Source: Paraburkholderia hiiakae (GTDB taxonomy: Bacteria > Pseudomonadota > Gammaproteobacteria > Burkholderiales > Burkholderiaceae). From it: DNA of 64,000 nt. The notes beneath the pieces are model-generated. The model made no database searches and was not told where the DNA came from. It saw only the letters and a list, made by a program, of their open reading frames with translations. Numbering within the stretch: the first letter of the stretch is position 1; every line of letters begins with the position of its first letter. This document shows positions 35,707 to 43,986 of this stretch, one piece after another. A program made the translations under genes and the position numbers. The stretch lies in assembly GCF_904848665.1 (NCBI RefSeq), contig NZ_CAJHCQ010000010.1, forward strand, positions 186,001-250,000, given 5' to 3'.

Positions 35707-35725
35707 GGGTAGACGTTACCTACCC
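35707..35725. promoter_or_regulatory. Inverted repeat GGGTAG-N7-CTACCC upstream of purU
   Basis: A perfect 6-bp inverted repeat centred about 97 bp upstream of the predicted start of transcription. A GGGTAG half-site also lies upstream of the permease-operon promoter (39417-39422), which hints at a shared regulator. It could alternatively form an RNA hairpin at the end of the preceding gene. Confidence 0.4.
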
Positions 35726-35750
35726 GAGCGTAGTGAGGCCGCGAAGAAGG

Positions 35751-36101
35751 CTACGCGCGCGCTGCGCCACGGCGCCGAAGGTAGAGTTCCCAGCGGTACC
35801 GAGCCATGCTGTACGCGTCGAGCACGGCGATCGCATAGACGAAGAGGCCACCCGCGTGGCGGCCCACGAACGAACGCTCGGGCGCCGCGAGCTGCAGCGT
35901 CAGGAACCCCAGCGACAGCATGAAGAACACCATGATGAGCGCCCGAGTAGGCATGCGGTTGAGCACTTGCCCCGCGCCCGGCAGCAGGACCGCTGCGGCC
36001 AGCACGAGGTAGGGATGCGGCGGGCGGCGCATGCGCGGCTCCTGCGCCCCTTCCGATGCCTCGTTGACCGACGCGGCGGCATTGACTTCAGGCGTTCGCA
36101 T
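35751..36101 (-). CDS. Small membrane protein of unknown function
   Basis: A 116-residue protein with about three hydrophobic segments: PYLVLAAAVLLPGAGQVLN near 30-48, ALIMVFFMLSLGFLTLQLA near 54-72 and GGLFVYAIAVLDAYSMARY near 84-102. The basic C-terminus (RWELYLRRRGAARA) would lie in the cytoplasm. No family was recognised. It overlaps the upstream gene by 14 bp and so is cotranscribed with it, and it is the last gene before the purU promoter. Function is unknown; a link to the nearby permease operon is only positional. Confidence 0.6.
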   Translation of the reverse strand: MRTPEVNAAASVNEASEGAQEPRMRRPPHPYLVLAAAVLLPGAGQVLNRMPTRALIMVFFMLSLGFLTLQLAAPERSFVGRHAGGLFVYAIAVLDAYSMARYRWELYLRRRGAARA

Positions 36102-36765
36102 GGTCGCTTCCTCGCATCAGATCGGCACAGACAGCCGTGGCCCGCTCGAGCAGCGACTCGAGCAGCGCGACGCTCACGTGCGCGCCGCGGAACGTCGCGG
36201 AGCGCAGCACGAGGTACTCGCTGCGGTCCGCTCCCTGCACCTGATAGACGATGCGCACACCGCCCGGCATCACCACCAACTCTTTCGCACGCGGATCAGC
36301 AAATAACGCCCTCACATGCGGATCGAGCGCGCCCAGCGGTAATTCAAAAGCCTTGCGGTCAGACTTGAGCGTCGTGTGATCCGGCCAGCCGCCGGGCAGC
36401 TGGACGCACCACGGCAAGTCCGCGGCCGGCGAATAGAACTCGACGTTGCGTCTGCGGGCAAGCAGGTCGAACGTACCGGCGATGGGCAAGTCCTGCCTCA
36501 CGGACACAACGAGCCAGAGCGAGGGCACCTGCCGGAAAACAACGCCATCCACGACCGGCTCGATGCGGACGTGGTGATTCCGCCAGCACCCGGTGAGCAC
36601 GGGCCAGGCGACGTCGTCCTGCGTCAGCACGGCGCGCTCGAAGAGCGCAAAGCACCCGTCGAACAGTCTCATTCGCTGCGCCTTGCACACACTGCGCTCG
36701 CGCCGGTAGAGAATAACGAGCGCCACGGCAAACGCCGCGGCGAGCGTCATGCCAGCGACAGGCAT
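36088..36765 (-). CDS. Hypothetical protein with N-terminal membrane anchor
   Basis: A 225-residue protein. Residues 4-20 (AGMTLAAAFAVALVILY) form a single membrane segment; the remainder is soluble and has no motif I recognise, though RRRNVEFYSPAADLPWCVQLPGGWPDH suggests a folded domain. GGAGGA lies 8 bp before the ATG. It follows the permease after 77 bp that hold a strong stem-loop. The anchor-plus-domain layout would fit an envelope accessory protein, but there is no direct evidence. Confidence 0.6.
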   Translation of the reverse strand: MPVAGMTLAAAFAVALVILYRRERSVCKAQRMRLFDGCFALFERAVLTQDDVAWPVLTGCWRNHHVRIEPVVDGVVFRQVPSLWLVVSVRQDLPIAGTFDLLARRRNVEFYSPAADLPWCVQLPGGWPDHTTLKSDRKAFELPLGALDPHVRALFADPRAKELVVMPGGVRIVYQVQGADRSEYLVLRSATFRGAHVSVALLESLLERATAVCADLMRGSDHANA

Positions 36766-36791
36766 GATGAGATCCTCCGTTCATGCGCACA

Positions 36792-36817
36792 GCGCGAGCG
36801 GTGTCACCCGCTCGCGC
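36792..36817 (-). terminator. Stem-loop after the permease gene, possible partial terminator
   Basis: A perfect 10-bp stem (GCGCGAGCGG with CCGCTCGCGC) and a 6-nt loop, 25 bp after the permease stop. There is no U-run, so it may act as an mRNA-stabilising or attenuating structure instead. Confidence 0.4.
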
Positions 36818-36842
36818 CGTCGCCGATGCCGATATGGCGGAA

Positions 36843-38237
36843 TCAATAGTCTTTTGGCCGTGGCCAGTTCATCGTGAACTGGTCGCCGCGTTTGACATAC
36901 TTGTAACGATGCAACGCGAACCAGATCGACGCGACGATGTAAAACGCCATGATCGATAGCAGCGACGCGCCGTAACCGAGGTACGTGGCGAAATAGGTCG
37001 CCGCGCACAGACAGACCAGGACGATCGCCGGAATGGGATGGTAGGGGTGCACATATCCCCGGTTGATGCTGCCGAGCGGCCACATCCGGCGAAACCGCAC
37101 GATGTTGATCGACATGAACGTATAGCCGAGCAGCCCGGAGAGAATCGAGAACGTGATCACCTGATCCAGCAGGCCCGTGAACGCAAACGAAATCGCAATC
37201 GGCACGAGGAAGATGATCGCGCGGTACGGCGTACGATAGCGCGGATGCACCGCGCCAAACCACATCGGCATATAGCGATCGCGCGACATCGAGAACCACG
37301 CGCGCGACGCGTCGTTGATGCAGCCATTCGCCGATGCGACCGCCGAAAACAACGTGCCGACGAACAGCAGTGTCTGCAGGCCCCGGTTGCCCGTGAGCCG
37401 CGCGGCATCATAAAGCGGCGTCACGGCCTGGCCGAGATACTCCCACGGCATGAGGCCCGTGGCGACATACCATGTCAGCGCGGCGGCGATCAGCAGCGTG
37501 ATCATGCCGCTCATCGTCCCGAGCGGGATCGAGCGCCCCGCCGAGCGCACCTCTTCGGCGGCCTGGCACGTGCCTTCAATGCCGAGGTAGTACCACATGC
37601 CGAACTGCAGCGCGGCGACCACACCGAGCCAGCCATACGGCAGTTGGGTCAGCAACTCGCGATGCTGAAGAATGTGTCCCGGGTTCCACGGCTGTACGCC
37701 GAAGAACAGCACGACAATGGCGAGAAAAGCGATGGCCGTGATCACGAAGTTGACGGTTAACGTGACGAACACGCCGCGATAGTTGAGCCACGCGAGAAAG
37801 GCGATCGTGACGAGCGCAAAGGGCCGCGAGTCGAGGTTCGCATACCCCGAGTCTGCCGCCACCGCCTTGATCAGGTCGCCGACCACGAGCGCATCGGCCG
37901 CTTCGAGCATCGTATAGGCCATCACGAGGTAGAGCCCCACGTTGAACGCCATGAGCGGCCCGATAATGTGTTTCGCCTGCGTATACTGGCCCCCGGCCGC
38001 GGCCACCGTGGAGGTCACCTCCGAATCGATCATGGCGACGCAGGTATAGAGCAACCCGATGATCCAGCAGGCGATCAGCGACCCATATGCGCCGCCCTTC
38101 GCCACTGAAAAATTCCACCCCATGAATTCGCCGACCAGCACGATACCGACGCCGAGCGCCCAAACGTGAATCGGCCCCAGCACCTTCAAAAGCGCGATCC
38201 GCTGGTCTTGCTGCACTGACGCTGCTGGATGACTCAT
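36843..38237 (-). CDS. APC-family amino acid/amine permease
   Basis: A 464-residue inner-membrane transporter with about 12 hydrophobic segments. The first helix region (VWALGVGIVLVGEFMGWNFSVAKGG) carries the unwound glycine-rich substrate site typical of the APC superfamily, and it resembles ethanolamine-type permeases. Position upstream of the methylamine operon on the same strand suggests import of an amine, methylated amino acid or glutamate derivative; the substrate is not readable from sequence. AGAGGAT lies upstream of the ATG. It is the fourth gene of an operon led by three small membrane proteins. Confidence 0.85.
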   Translation of the reverse strand: MSHPAASVQQDQRIALLKVLGPIHVWALGVGIVLVGEFMGWNFSVAKGGAYGSLIACWIIGLLYTCVAMIDSEVTSTVAAAGGQYTQAKHIIGPLMAFNVGLYLVMAYTMLEAADALVVGDLIKAVAADSGYANLDSRPFALVTIAFLAWLNYRGVFVTLTVNFVITAIAFLAIVVLFFGVQPWNPGHILQHRELLTQLPYGWLGVVAALQFGMWYYLGIEGTCQAAEEVRSAGRSIPLGTMSGMITLLIAAALTWYVATGLMPWEYLGQAVTPLYDAARLTGNRGLQTLLFVGTLFSAVASANGCINDASRAWFSMSRDRYMPMWFGAVHPRYRTPYRAIIFLVPIAISFAFTGLLDQVITFSILSGLLGYTFMSINIVRFRRMWPLGSINRGYVHPYHPIPAIVLVCLCAATYFATYLGYGASLLSIMAFYIVASIWFALHRYKYVKRGDQFTMNWPRPKDY

Positions 38238-38337
38238 TAGCTATCCTCTCTATCATGAGCGGATTCGGAGCCATGACTCCGGACCCATGCAAAACTGGGC
38301 GTTAGGGAAAAAGCCCCACCGACGGCGCCTCGCTACC

Positions 38338-38478
38338 CTATTCGCTCCCTTCTGTCGAACTCATCAGGAAGTCGTCGTCGTATTCGCGGCGAACCCGCAA
38401 CGCGTCGACGATGATCCACGCGAACAGCAAGATAGCCACCGCCCAGGCGGCATGACTCAGCCATTGCCAGAAGTTCAT
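38338..38478 (-). CDS. 46-residue single-pass membrane protein
   Basis: A small protein beginning MNFWQWLSHAAWAVAILLFAW. One hydrophobic helix covers residues ~8-25 and is followed by a charged tail (RVRREYDDDF) that should lie in the cytoplasm. GGAG lies 8 bp before the ATG and the preceding gene stops 4 bp away, so it is embedded in the operon. Its size suggests a regulator or partner of the downstream permease. No homologue is known to me. Confidence 0.55.
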   Translation of the reverse strand: MNFWQWLSHAAWAVAILLFAWIIVDALRVRREYDDDFLMSSTEGSE

Positions 38479-38482
38479 CGTG

Positions 38483-38866
38483 TCACTCCGGGAATTTTTC
38501 GGCGATCACCTGCCGGTATTGCTTTTCAGAAACGCGCAGCACGAAGACGAAATAGCCTACGATCACGAGCGCCGTGACGATCAGCGAAACCGGATCGATC
38601 GTGTAGTCGAACCGGGTGGTGATGATGGGTTTGGCTTGCTCGGCGTCGAAGCCGAGTTTTTGCCATTGCGCCTGCATCGTGGGATTCTGGCCCAGCGTTT
38701 GCCACGACACCTGCGTCTTGATGGCCTGCGCGGGATCCGGTTGTTTGTCCGGCGCCTTGAGCAGTAACGGGGCAAGGAGGCTGCAGTAGACGAGGACAAG
38801 CAGAAATAAGCTATCCACCAGTTGGCCGAAACCTTTCTGCACGGGAGGCACGTAGTCGGATGCCAT
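38483..38866 (-). CDS. Two-helix membrane protein of unknown function
   Basis: A 127-residue protein starting at the ATG at 38866, which has a GAGGAA site 8 bp upstream; a longer start (38890) lacks this. Hydrophobic segments lie at ~18-38 (DSLFLLVLVYCSLLAPLLL) and ~95-114 (LIVTALVIVGYFVFVLRV). The loop between them, ~55 residues with many Gln, would be periplasmic. No family was recognised. It stands between two other small membrane genes and shares their promoter. Confidence 0.65.
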   Translation of the reverse strand: MASDYVPPVQKGFGQLVDSLFLLVLVYCSLLAPLLLKAPDKQPDPAQAIKTQVSWQTLGQNPTMQAQWQKLGFDAEQAKPIITTRFDYTIDPVSLIVTALVIVGYFVFVLRVSEKQYRQVIAEKFPE

Positions 38867-38958
38867 GTCGAGTTTCCTCTTTGTCGGCATTGCGTTGGCG
38901 GGACCTGCATCGTGGGGGACAACGGCGCAACGAAGGCACGCAGCGCCGCGAAGCGGGG

Positions 38959-39297
38959 CTATGCGAGCGCCTCTTCCTCGTTGTCATCGAGCGCGGCTTT
39001 GCGCGAGCGGTTTTCGTCGAGATGGTGGATGTCGAGGCCATAGATATGGTCCTTGTCCTCCTTGTAGTGCCGCACCATCGCAGTCACCGAGGCCGTGTTG
39101 AACACGAGCACGCCTGCGGCGCCAATGGTCAGCGCGACGCGAACCGCAGGATCCGCTGCGGAAAGGCTAACCGCAAAGTAGACATACCCCAGGGCAATCC
39201 AGAGGGCCACTAACGCGATGCCCGCCATCAAACGGTCTCGGCCAAACATGCTGTCGATACGCTTTCGCAGTCTGTGATCCACGTTCCAACCCTCCAT
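38959..39297 (-). CDS. Two-helix membrane protein, first gene of the permease operon
   Basis: A 112-residue protein from the ATG at 39297; a TTG start at 39360 would lie within a few bases of the predicted transcription start and is rejected. Helices are at ~24-45 (MAGIALVALWIALGYVYFAVSL) and ~52-73. The C-terminal 35 residues are highly charged and contain YGLDIHHLDENR. There is no recognised family. The promoter at 39376-39404 drives it, so it and the following membrane genes are coexpressed with the permease. Confidence 0.62.
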   Translation of the reverse strand: MEGWNVDHRLRKRIDSMFGRDRLMAGIALVALWIALGYVYFAVSLSAADPAVRVALTIGAAGVLVFNTASVTAMVRHYKEDKDHIYGLDIHHLDENRSRKAALDDNEEEALA

Positions 39298-39375
39298 AGG
39301 CAATGCGACGCGATGGGGAACCTCGATGTGAGCTTTCGCGTGTTTCCCTTTCAGCAACAAAGTTTCACCGTGGTA

Positions 39376-39404
39376 TTTATTGTGGATTCCCCTTGCGGTG
39401 TCAA
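39376..39404 (-). promoter_or_regulatory. Sigma70-like promoter of the permease operon
   Basis: Minus strand: TTGACA (39399-39404), 17-bp spacer, AATAAA (39376-39381; ATAAAT with an 18-bp spacer also fits). The -35 overlaps the palindrome CAATATTG. A GGGTAG half-site shared with the purU upstream region lies at 39417-39422. Confidence 0.65.
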
Positions 39405-39455
39405 TATTGTTTTTGTGGGTAGATAGAGACCCTGGGTCGCGTGAGCCCCTGCGCG

Positions 39456-39866
39456 CTATGCGGTATTGCGCAACGCATGTGCAGCTCGCGAGAAATGCTG
39501 CATGAGCACAGCCTCAACCTCGGCGTCATAGCCGGGTGCCGCGATGGCCTTCTTCATGCACGCCAGCCAGGCCTCGACTTGCGCGGACCCGATCTCGATG
39601 TGCGCGTGCATGGAGCGCAGATTCGCGTGGCCCATCCGCTCGAGGTAGTACTGAGGGCCGCCGAAGAAGCCCGAGAGAAACTCGAACTGGGCCTGCCGTA
39701 TGTGCGCGAGGCCGAAGCCCTTCACATGCAGTGCATGGACGTCCGCCCCGTCGGGATCGGTTTCAATGATGTCGTAGAACGTTTCGACGAGGTGTGCCAG
39801 CGCCGCCTCGCCCCCTAGCATCTGGTGCGCCGAATTTCGTCCTCTCTCCACGATTTCCTCGGCCAT
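39456..39866 (-). CDS. Group II truncated haemoglobin
   Basis: A 136-residue globin of the 2-on-2 type. Family residues are visible: Tyr31 (B10, in VETFYDIIE), the LSGFFGGPQYYLERMGHANLR stretch, proximal His87 in LRSMHAHIEI and Trp100 (G8). Such proteins bind O2 or NO in the cytoplasm and are linked to nitrosative or oxygen stress. The ATG at 39866 gives the usual length; an upstream extension is not conserved in character. It stands alone, facing away from pabB across a 342-bp gap. There is no obvious link to C1 metabolism. Confidence 0.85.
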   Translation of the reverse strand: MAEEIVERGRNSAHQMLGGEAALAHLVETFYDIIETDPDGADVHALHVKGFGLAHIRQAQFEFLSGFFGGPQYYLERMGHANLRSMHAHIEIGSAQVEAWLACMKKAIAAPGYDAEVEAVLMQHFSRAAHALRNTA

Positions 39867-40208
39867 ACTCGTTATTCGCCCGCGAACAAGGCCCCGGTGA
39901 TGATGTGGACAAAACAACGATCTTTTCGACCCGCTACCGGGACGTGCGCCGTCTGGATTGACGTACCCCTCATATCTTAGGGGAAGGCTCGCAGGGTCGG
40001 CCTCTCTCCGAAGAGGTAGCTCACGATACTCCCGTCCGCCTCCCGGCGAAGGACGTGGCGCGAGCGGTTTGCACCGCGCATTCGGCCATGTGCGGGCGGC
40101 TTGCCACTTACCTCCTGGGGGTTACCTACTACGCAGCATTGATGGGGCAGTTTTGTTCCCTGATGCTTGCCGCATTGCTTTTTCTCCCCGCCCCACGCGC
40201 GCCGCCCC
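39867..40208. other. 342-bp intergenic region between globin and pabB
   Basis: No gene was found. It contains a small inverted repeat (CCCCT-N8-AGGGG, 39966-39983), a C(UUCG)G-capped hairpin on the minus strand near 40008-40017, and GTTACCTAC (40121-40129), which also occurs in the inverted repeat upstream of purU. Long, structured leader RNA is possible on either strand, but it fits no riboswitch class I know. Confidence 0.4.
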
Positions 40209-41330
40209 ATGAATACATGCCGCTTCGACGATTTCGTGGCTGGACGCGCTCTCGCCATGCGCGGGCCGTGCGCCCGGATCACGGCCCGGCACCGCGGCGA
40301 ACTTGCGCGCGCACTGGACAGCGTGGATGCCGCGCGCAAGGACGGGCGCTGGATCGCCCTGCTCGTCGATTATGAGGTCGGTTACTGGCTGGAGCCCTCG
40401 CTTCACGAGCCGATCGAGCCGGCTCACGCGCAGCGCCCTTGCCTTACCGCGCTCGTCTTCGACCACGCCGATGAGGAGCCGCCATGCGAATACCCCGGAA
40501 ACGATTCGGATAGCGATATTATTTCGATCAAGCCGCGCATCGACAGGCAGCGCTATATCGCGCAGGTTTCGGCGATACGCGACCTGATCGCAGCGGGTGA
40601 GGTCTATCAGATCAACTATACGTTTCCGCTCGACGTGAGCACGCGGGGCGACGCCCTGACTCTGTACCGCCGTCTTGCCAATGCGAATCCGTCTGCGCAC
40701 GCGGCGTATATCGAGGACGGCGAGCGCCGGATTCTTTCCTTTTCTCCCGAGCTGTTTCTACACTACGGCGGCGGCAAGCTGACTACGCGGCCGATGAAAG
40801 GCACCGCACCACGCGACGCCGACCCGGCGCTCGACACCCGTCTTGGCGCGCAGTTGCAGGCGAGCACGAAAGACCGGGCCGAAAATCTCATGATCGTCGA
40901 CTTGCTTCGCAATGACCTGGGGCGCATTGCGCGTACTGGTTCGGTCGCGGTGGAGAACCTGTTCGCGCTCGAACGCTACGCAACCGTCTGGACGCTTACG
41001 TCGACGATCACCGCCGATATTGGCGAAGCGAATCTCGAACGCATCCTGCGAGCGCTCTTTCCCTGCGGCTCGGTCACGGGTGCGCCGAAAATCGCGGCCA
41101 TGCGCCACATACGGCGCCTCGAAATCGCACCACGCGGCGTGTACTGCGGCAGCGTAGGCTGGCTCGCACCGGATGGCCGGTTCTCCATGAATGTCGCGAT
41201 ACGCACGCTCGTCCTGGATCAGGATGGAGAGGGTGTGTACAGCGTGGGGGGTGGCATCGTCATGGACTCCGACCCCGCGCGCGAGTGGGAAGAATGCAAG
41301 TGGAAATCCCGAATCCTCGGTTCGTGGTAA
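40209..41330 (+). CDS. pabB: Aminodeoxychorismate synthase component I
   Basis: A 373-residue chorismate-using enzyme that makes aminodeoxychorismate, the precursor of p-aminobenzoate. The lysine K197 in RPMKGTAPR identifies PabB, since anthranilate synthases have Ala there. Other motifs are AGEVYQINYTFPLDV near 135, RAENLMIVDLLRNDLGRIA near 222 and FPCGSVTGAPKIAAM near 290. No PabC lyase domain is fused, unlike many Burkholderia copies. p-Aminobenzoate feeds folate and, in H4MPT users, the RFAP synthase step. The ATG at 40209 is preferred over one at 40167 because the protein then starts at the conserved fold. Confidence 0.88.
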   Translation: MNTCRFDDFVAGRALAMRGPCARITARHRGELARALDSVDAARKDGRWIALLVDYEVGYWLEPSLHEPIEPAHAQRPCLTALVFDHADEEPPCEYPGNDSDSDIISIKPRIDRQRYIAQVSAIRDLIAAGEVYQINYTFPLDVSTRGDALTLYRRLANANPSAHAAYIEDGERRILSFSPELFLHYGGGKLTTRPMKGTAPRDADPALDTRLGAQLQASTKDRAENLMIVDLLRNDLGRIARTGSVAVENLFALERYATVWTLTSTITADIGEANLERILRALFPCGSVTGAPKIAAMRHIRRLEIAPRGVYCGSVGWLAPDGRFSMNVAIRTLVLDQDGEGVYSVGGGIVMDSDPAREWEECKWKSRILGSW

Positions 41331-41466
41331 GCAATTCGCCCATGTGCTTCGCATAACTTATTAATTGCCGGAACGTGGGCGTAGATTTCGTATCGCGAGT
41401 TGATCCTTCAACAACGGCGCGGACCACCGTATCCGCAGCCGATCAACAAGGAAACAAGGCTACCCC

Positions 41467-42603
41467 ATGAGAAAACGCCATCTCAGCGCCGGCTTTGCGG
41501 CGCTCCTTGCCTCTGGCACCACATACGCCCAGAGCAGTGTCACGTTATACGGGACGATCGACGACGGCTTGAACTACACATCGAACGCGCGCGGCCATAG
41601 CGCTTGGGCCATGGTGAGCGGCGACAGCACCGAATCGAGCTTCGGCTTCAAGGGCAACGAGGATCTGGGCGGCGGACTTTCCGCCATCTTCACCCTGGAA
41701 AGCGGCTTCAACCTCAACAGCGGTCTGTCGAACGAGGGCGGAAGACTCTTCGGACGCCAGGCGTTCGCCGGGCTGAATTCCACCGCTTACGGCACGCTCA
41801 CCCTCGGGCGCCAGTACGACGCAACCGTCGACATGTGGGCGCCCTTCACCGCGGCGGGCGCCACCATCGGCGACTTCGCGGCACACCCGTTCGACAACGA
41901 CAACGCCGATCAGGATTTTCGCTTCAACAATGCGGTCAAATATGTAAGCCCGACCTTTCTAGGCCTCCAGGCCGAAGGCGTTTATGGATTCAGCAATGCC
42001 ACCAACTTCGCCGACAATCGCGCGTATAGTGCCGCGCTCAGCTATGCAATCGGGCCGTTCTCGGCCGCGATTGCATATCTGCGGCAGAACAACGGCAACG
42101 TGAACAGCACGGGTGCGGTGGGCGGCGACGGGGTGTTCACCGCCGCGCGGCAGCAGAACATCGGCGCTGGCGCGAAATGGACCTTCGGCGACGGCTCGAA
42201 CGTCGCCCTCGCGTACTCGCACGTCGACGTCTATCAGCCGACCGCCAACGCCTACGCCCCCGACATCGGGACTCAGGCGTGGTCATCGTGGAAGTTCGAC
42301 AACATCGAAGTCAACGGACAGTACTACATCGACCCCGCATTGTCCTTGGTCGCCGCCTATACGTACACGCACGGCGATTTCAAGGAGGCGGCCGGAGGAT
42401 CGAGCCCGAACTGGCATCAAGTCGCGCTCATGCTGAACTACTCGTTGAGCAAGCGCACCCAGGTCTACGTTCAGGGCGCCTATCAGCACACCAACGGCTC
42501 GACGGGAACCGACCTCGATTCCGCACATATCGTGGGCTCCGCGGATATCTCTTCTAGCGGCAATCAGACCGTTGTGCGGCTCGGCTTATTGCATCACTTC
42601 TAG
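41467..42603 (+). CDS. Outer-membrane porin, Burkholderia type
   Basis: A 378-residue protein with a signal peptide (residues 1-21, cleavage after TYAQ-type site) and a 16-strand beta-barrel pattern. SSVTLYGTIDDGLNY begins the barrel, GRLFGRQAFAGL with TLGRQYD lies near loop 3, and the chain ends in Phe (LGLLHHF), the signal for barrel assembly. It allows diffusion of small solutes across the outer membrane. It is single, with a 136-bp leader; GGAAACAAGG precedes the ATG. Substrate preference is not predictable. Confidence 0.9.
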   Translation: MRKRHLSAGFAALLASGTTYAQSSVTLYGTIDDGLNYTSNARGHSAWAMVSGDSTESSFGFKGNEDLGGGLSAIFTLESGFNLNSGLSNEGGRLFGRQAFAGLNSTAYGTLTLGRQYDATVDMWAPFTAAGATIGDFAAHPFDNDNADQDFRFNNAVKYVSPTFLGLQAEGVYGFSNATNFADNRAYSAALSYAIGPFSAAIAYLRQNNGNVNSTGAVGGDGVFTAARQQNIGAGAKWTFGDGSNVALAYSHVDVYQPTANAYAPDIGTQAWSSWKFDNIEVNGQYYIDPALSLVAAYTYTHGDFKEAAGGSSPNWHQVALMLNYSLSKRTQVYVQGAYQHTNGSTGTDLDSAHIVGSADISSSGNQTVVRLGLLHHF

Positions 42604-42784
42604 GCACGCAGCAGAGGCGGCTACCACGCGAGGCGTACCCCCTCTTCTGGATGGCAGTTCCGGCGCAGATCGGAAAAGATGCCGGACAGGGAGACGGCGT
42701 GCACCAGCGTGCGCGGGCGGGGGCACCGCAGCATGCCGACGCCGCCTGTCGCCCTCCCATCGTTCACCTTACGGAGAGTCACCC

Positions 42785-43915
42785 ATGGCAAACTCGTGGC
42801 GTATTTCGGCGCTTGCGGACCGGCATCGCGCGCTAGGCTCTCGCCTGGAAGACTGGAACGGGATGGGCATGGCATGGAGCTACGCGACAGATCTCGCCGA
42901 CCATCACGAAGCCATCCGCACCAAAGCCGGACTCATGGACGTCTCCGGCCTGAAAAAAGTGCATTACGTGGGCCCGCACGCACAGAGCCTACTCGACTGG
43001 GCGACCACGCGCGATATCGGCAAGCTCTATCCGGGCAAATCTGCTTACGCCTCCATCCTCAATGAGGACGGCAAGTTTATCGACGACTGCATCATTTACC
43101 GGACCGGGCCGAATGCATTCATGGTCGTGCACGGCGCGGGCACGGGCTACGAGCGCCTCGTACGCTCGGCGCAGGGCCGCCAGGTTGCCGTGCTGTTCGA
43201 CGACGATCTGCATGACCTGTCGCTGCAGGGGCCTGCGGCCGTCGACTTCCTCGCCGAGCACGTACCCGGCATACGCGACCTGCCTTACTTCCACCACATG
43301 CAGACTCGCCTCTTCGGCCGGCCGGTCACCATTTCGCGCACAGGCTATACGGGCGAACGCGGCTACGAAATATTCTGCAAGGCGCAGGACGCCCCGCTGA
43401 TCTGGGACACTATCCTCGCGAAAGGCGCCGGATTCGGCATTGTTGCGTGCGCGTTCGCGGCACTGGATTGGTTGCGCGTGGAAAGCTATTTGCTGTTCTA
43501 CCCGTATGACAATTCGGAAACCTATGCGTTCGCCAACGAAAAGGCGGGCGACACGCTGTGGGAACTCGGCCTCGAATTCACCGTCTCGCCTGGCAAGACC
43601 GATTTCTGCGGCGCGAACGAGCATTTCCGGCTGGCAGGCAAAGAGCGCTTCAAGATCTATGGTGTCGATGTCGCTTCGTCAAGAGCCACGGCTGCAGGTG
43701 ACACGCTGTGGCGCAACGGGCGCCAGGTCGGCGTGATCACGTGTGGGATGTACTCGCGGCTGACGCGCCGCTCTCTCGCCATCGCCCGTCTGGACGTCGA
43801 GCAGGCCCGCGACGGCGTCGAGCTCGAAGTGAGAGGCAGCATCGAAGCCCGCGGCACCGTGTCTGCCCTTCCCTTCGACGACCCGGAGAAGAAGAAACGA
43901 ACCGCGGTGGGGTGA
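42785..43915 (+). CDS. GcvT-like THF-dependent aminomethyltransferase/demethylase family protein
   Basis: A 376-residue protein of the GcvT fold. It shows AGLMDVSGLKKVHYVGPHAQSLLDW near 55, GKFIDDCIIYRTG near 100 with the Asp pair used in THF chemistry, and SRTGYTGERGYEIFC near 182. It is not the glycine cleavage T protein itself: gcvH and gcvP are absent, and segments such as ESYLLFYPYDNSETYAF depart from it. Relatives demethylate substrates such as DMSP or O-methyl aromatics with THF as acceptor. In this C1-rich region a substrate-specific demethylase is a reasonable inference; the substrate is unknown. GGAGAG precedes the ATG. Confidence 0.78.
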   Translation: MANSWRISALADRHRALGSRLEDWNGMGMAWSYATDLADHHEAIRTKAGLMDVSGLKKVHYVGPHAQSLLDWATTRDIGKLYPGKSAYASILNEDGKFIDDCIIYRTGPNAFMVVHGAGTGYERLVRSAQGRQVAVLFDDDLHDLSLQGPAAVDFLAEHVPGIRDLPYFHHMQTRLFGRPVTISRTGYTGERGYEIFCKAQDAPLIWDTILAKGAGFGIVACAFAALDWLRVESYLLFYPYDNSETYAFANEKAGDTLWELGLEFTVSPGKTDFCGANEHFRLAGKERFKIYGVDVASSRATAAGDTLWRNGRQVGVITCGMYSRLTRRSLAIARLDVEQARDGVELEVRGSIEARGTVSALPFDDPEKKKRTAVG

Positions 43916-43986
43916 GGGTCAGGCGTCAGTTCTGCTTTCGGCATCAAACGGACGTCACCAGCAGAAACGCTCATGAAGTGTCGCAA

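Noticed and set aside
39960..40140. Known riboswitch (glycine, ZTP, cobalamin, SAH) before pabB
   Set aside because: Some short strings look similar, but none of the conserved cores is present in order.
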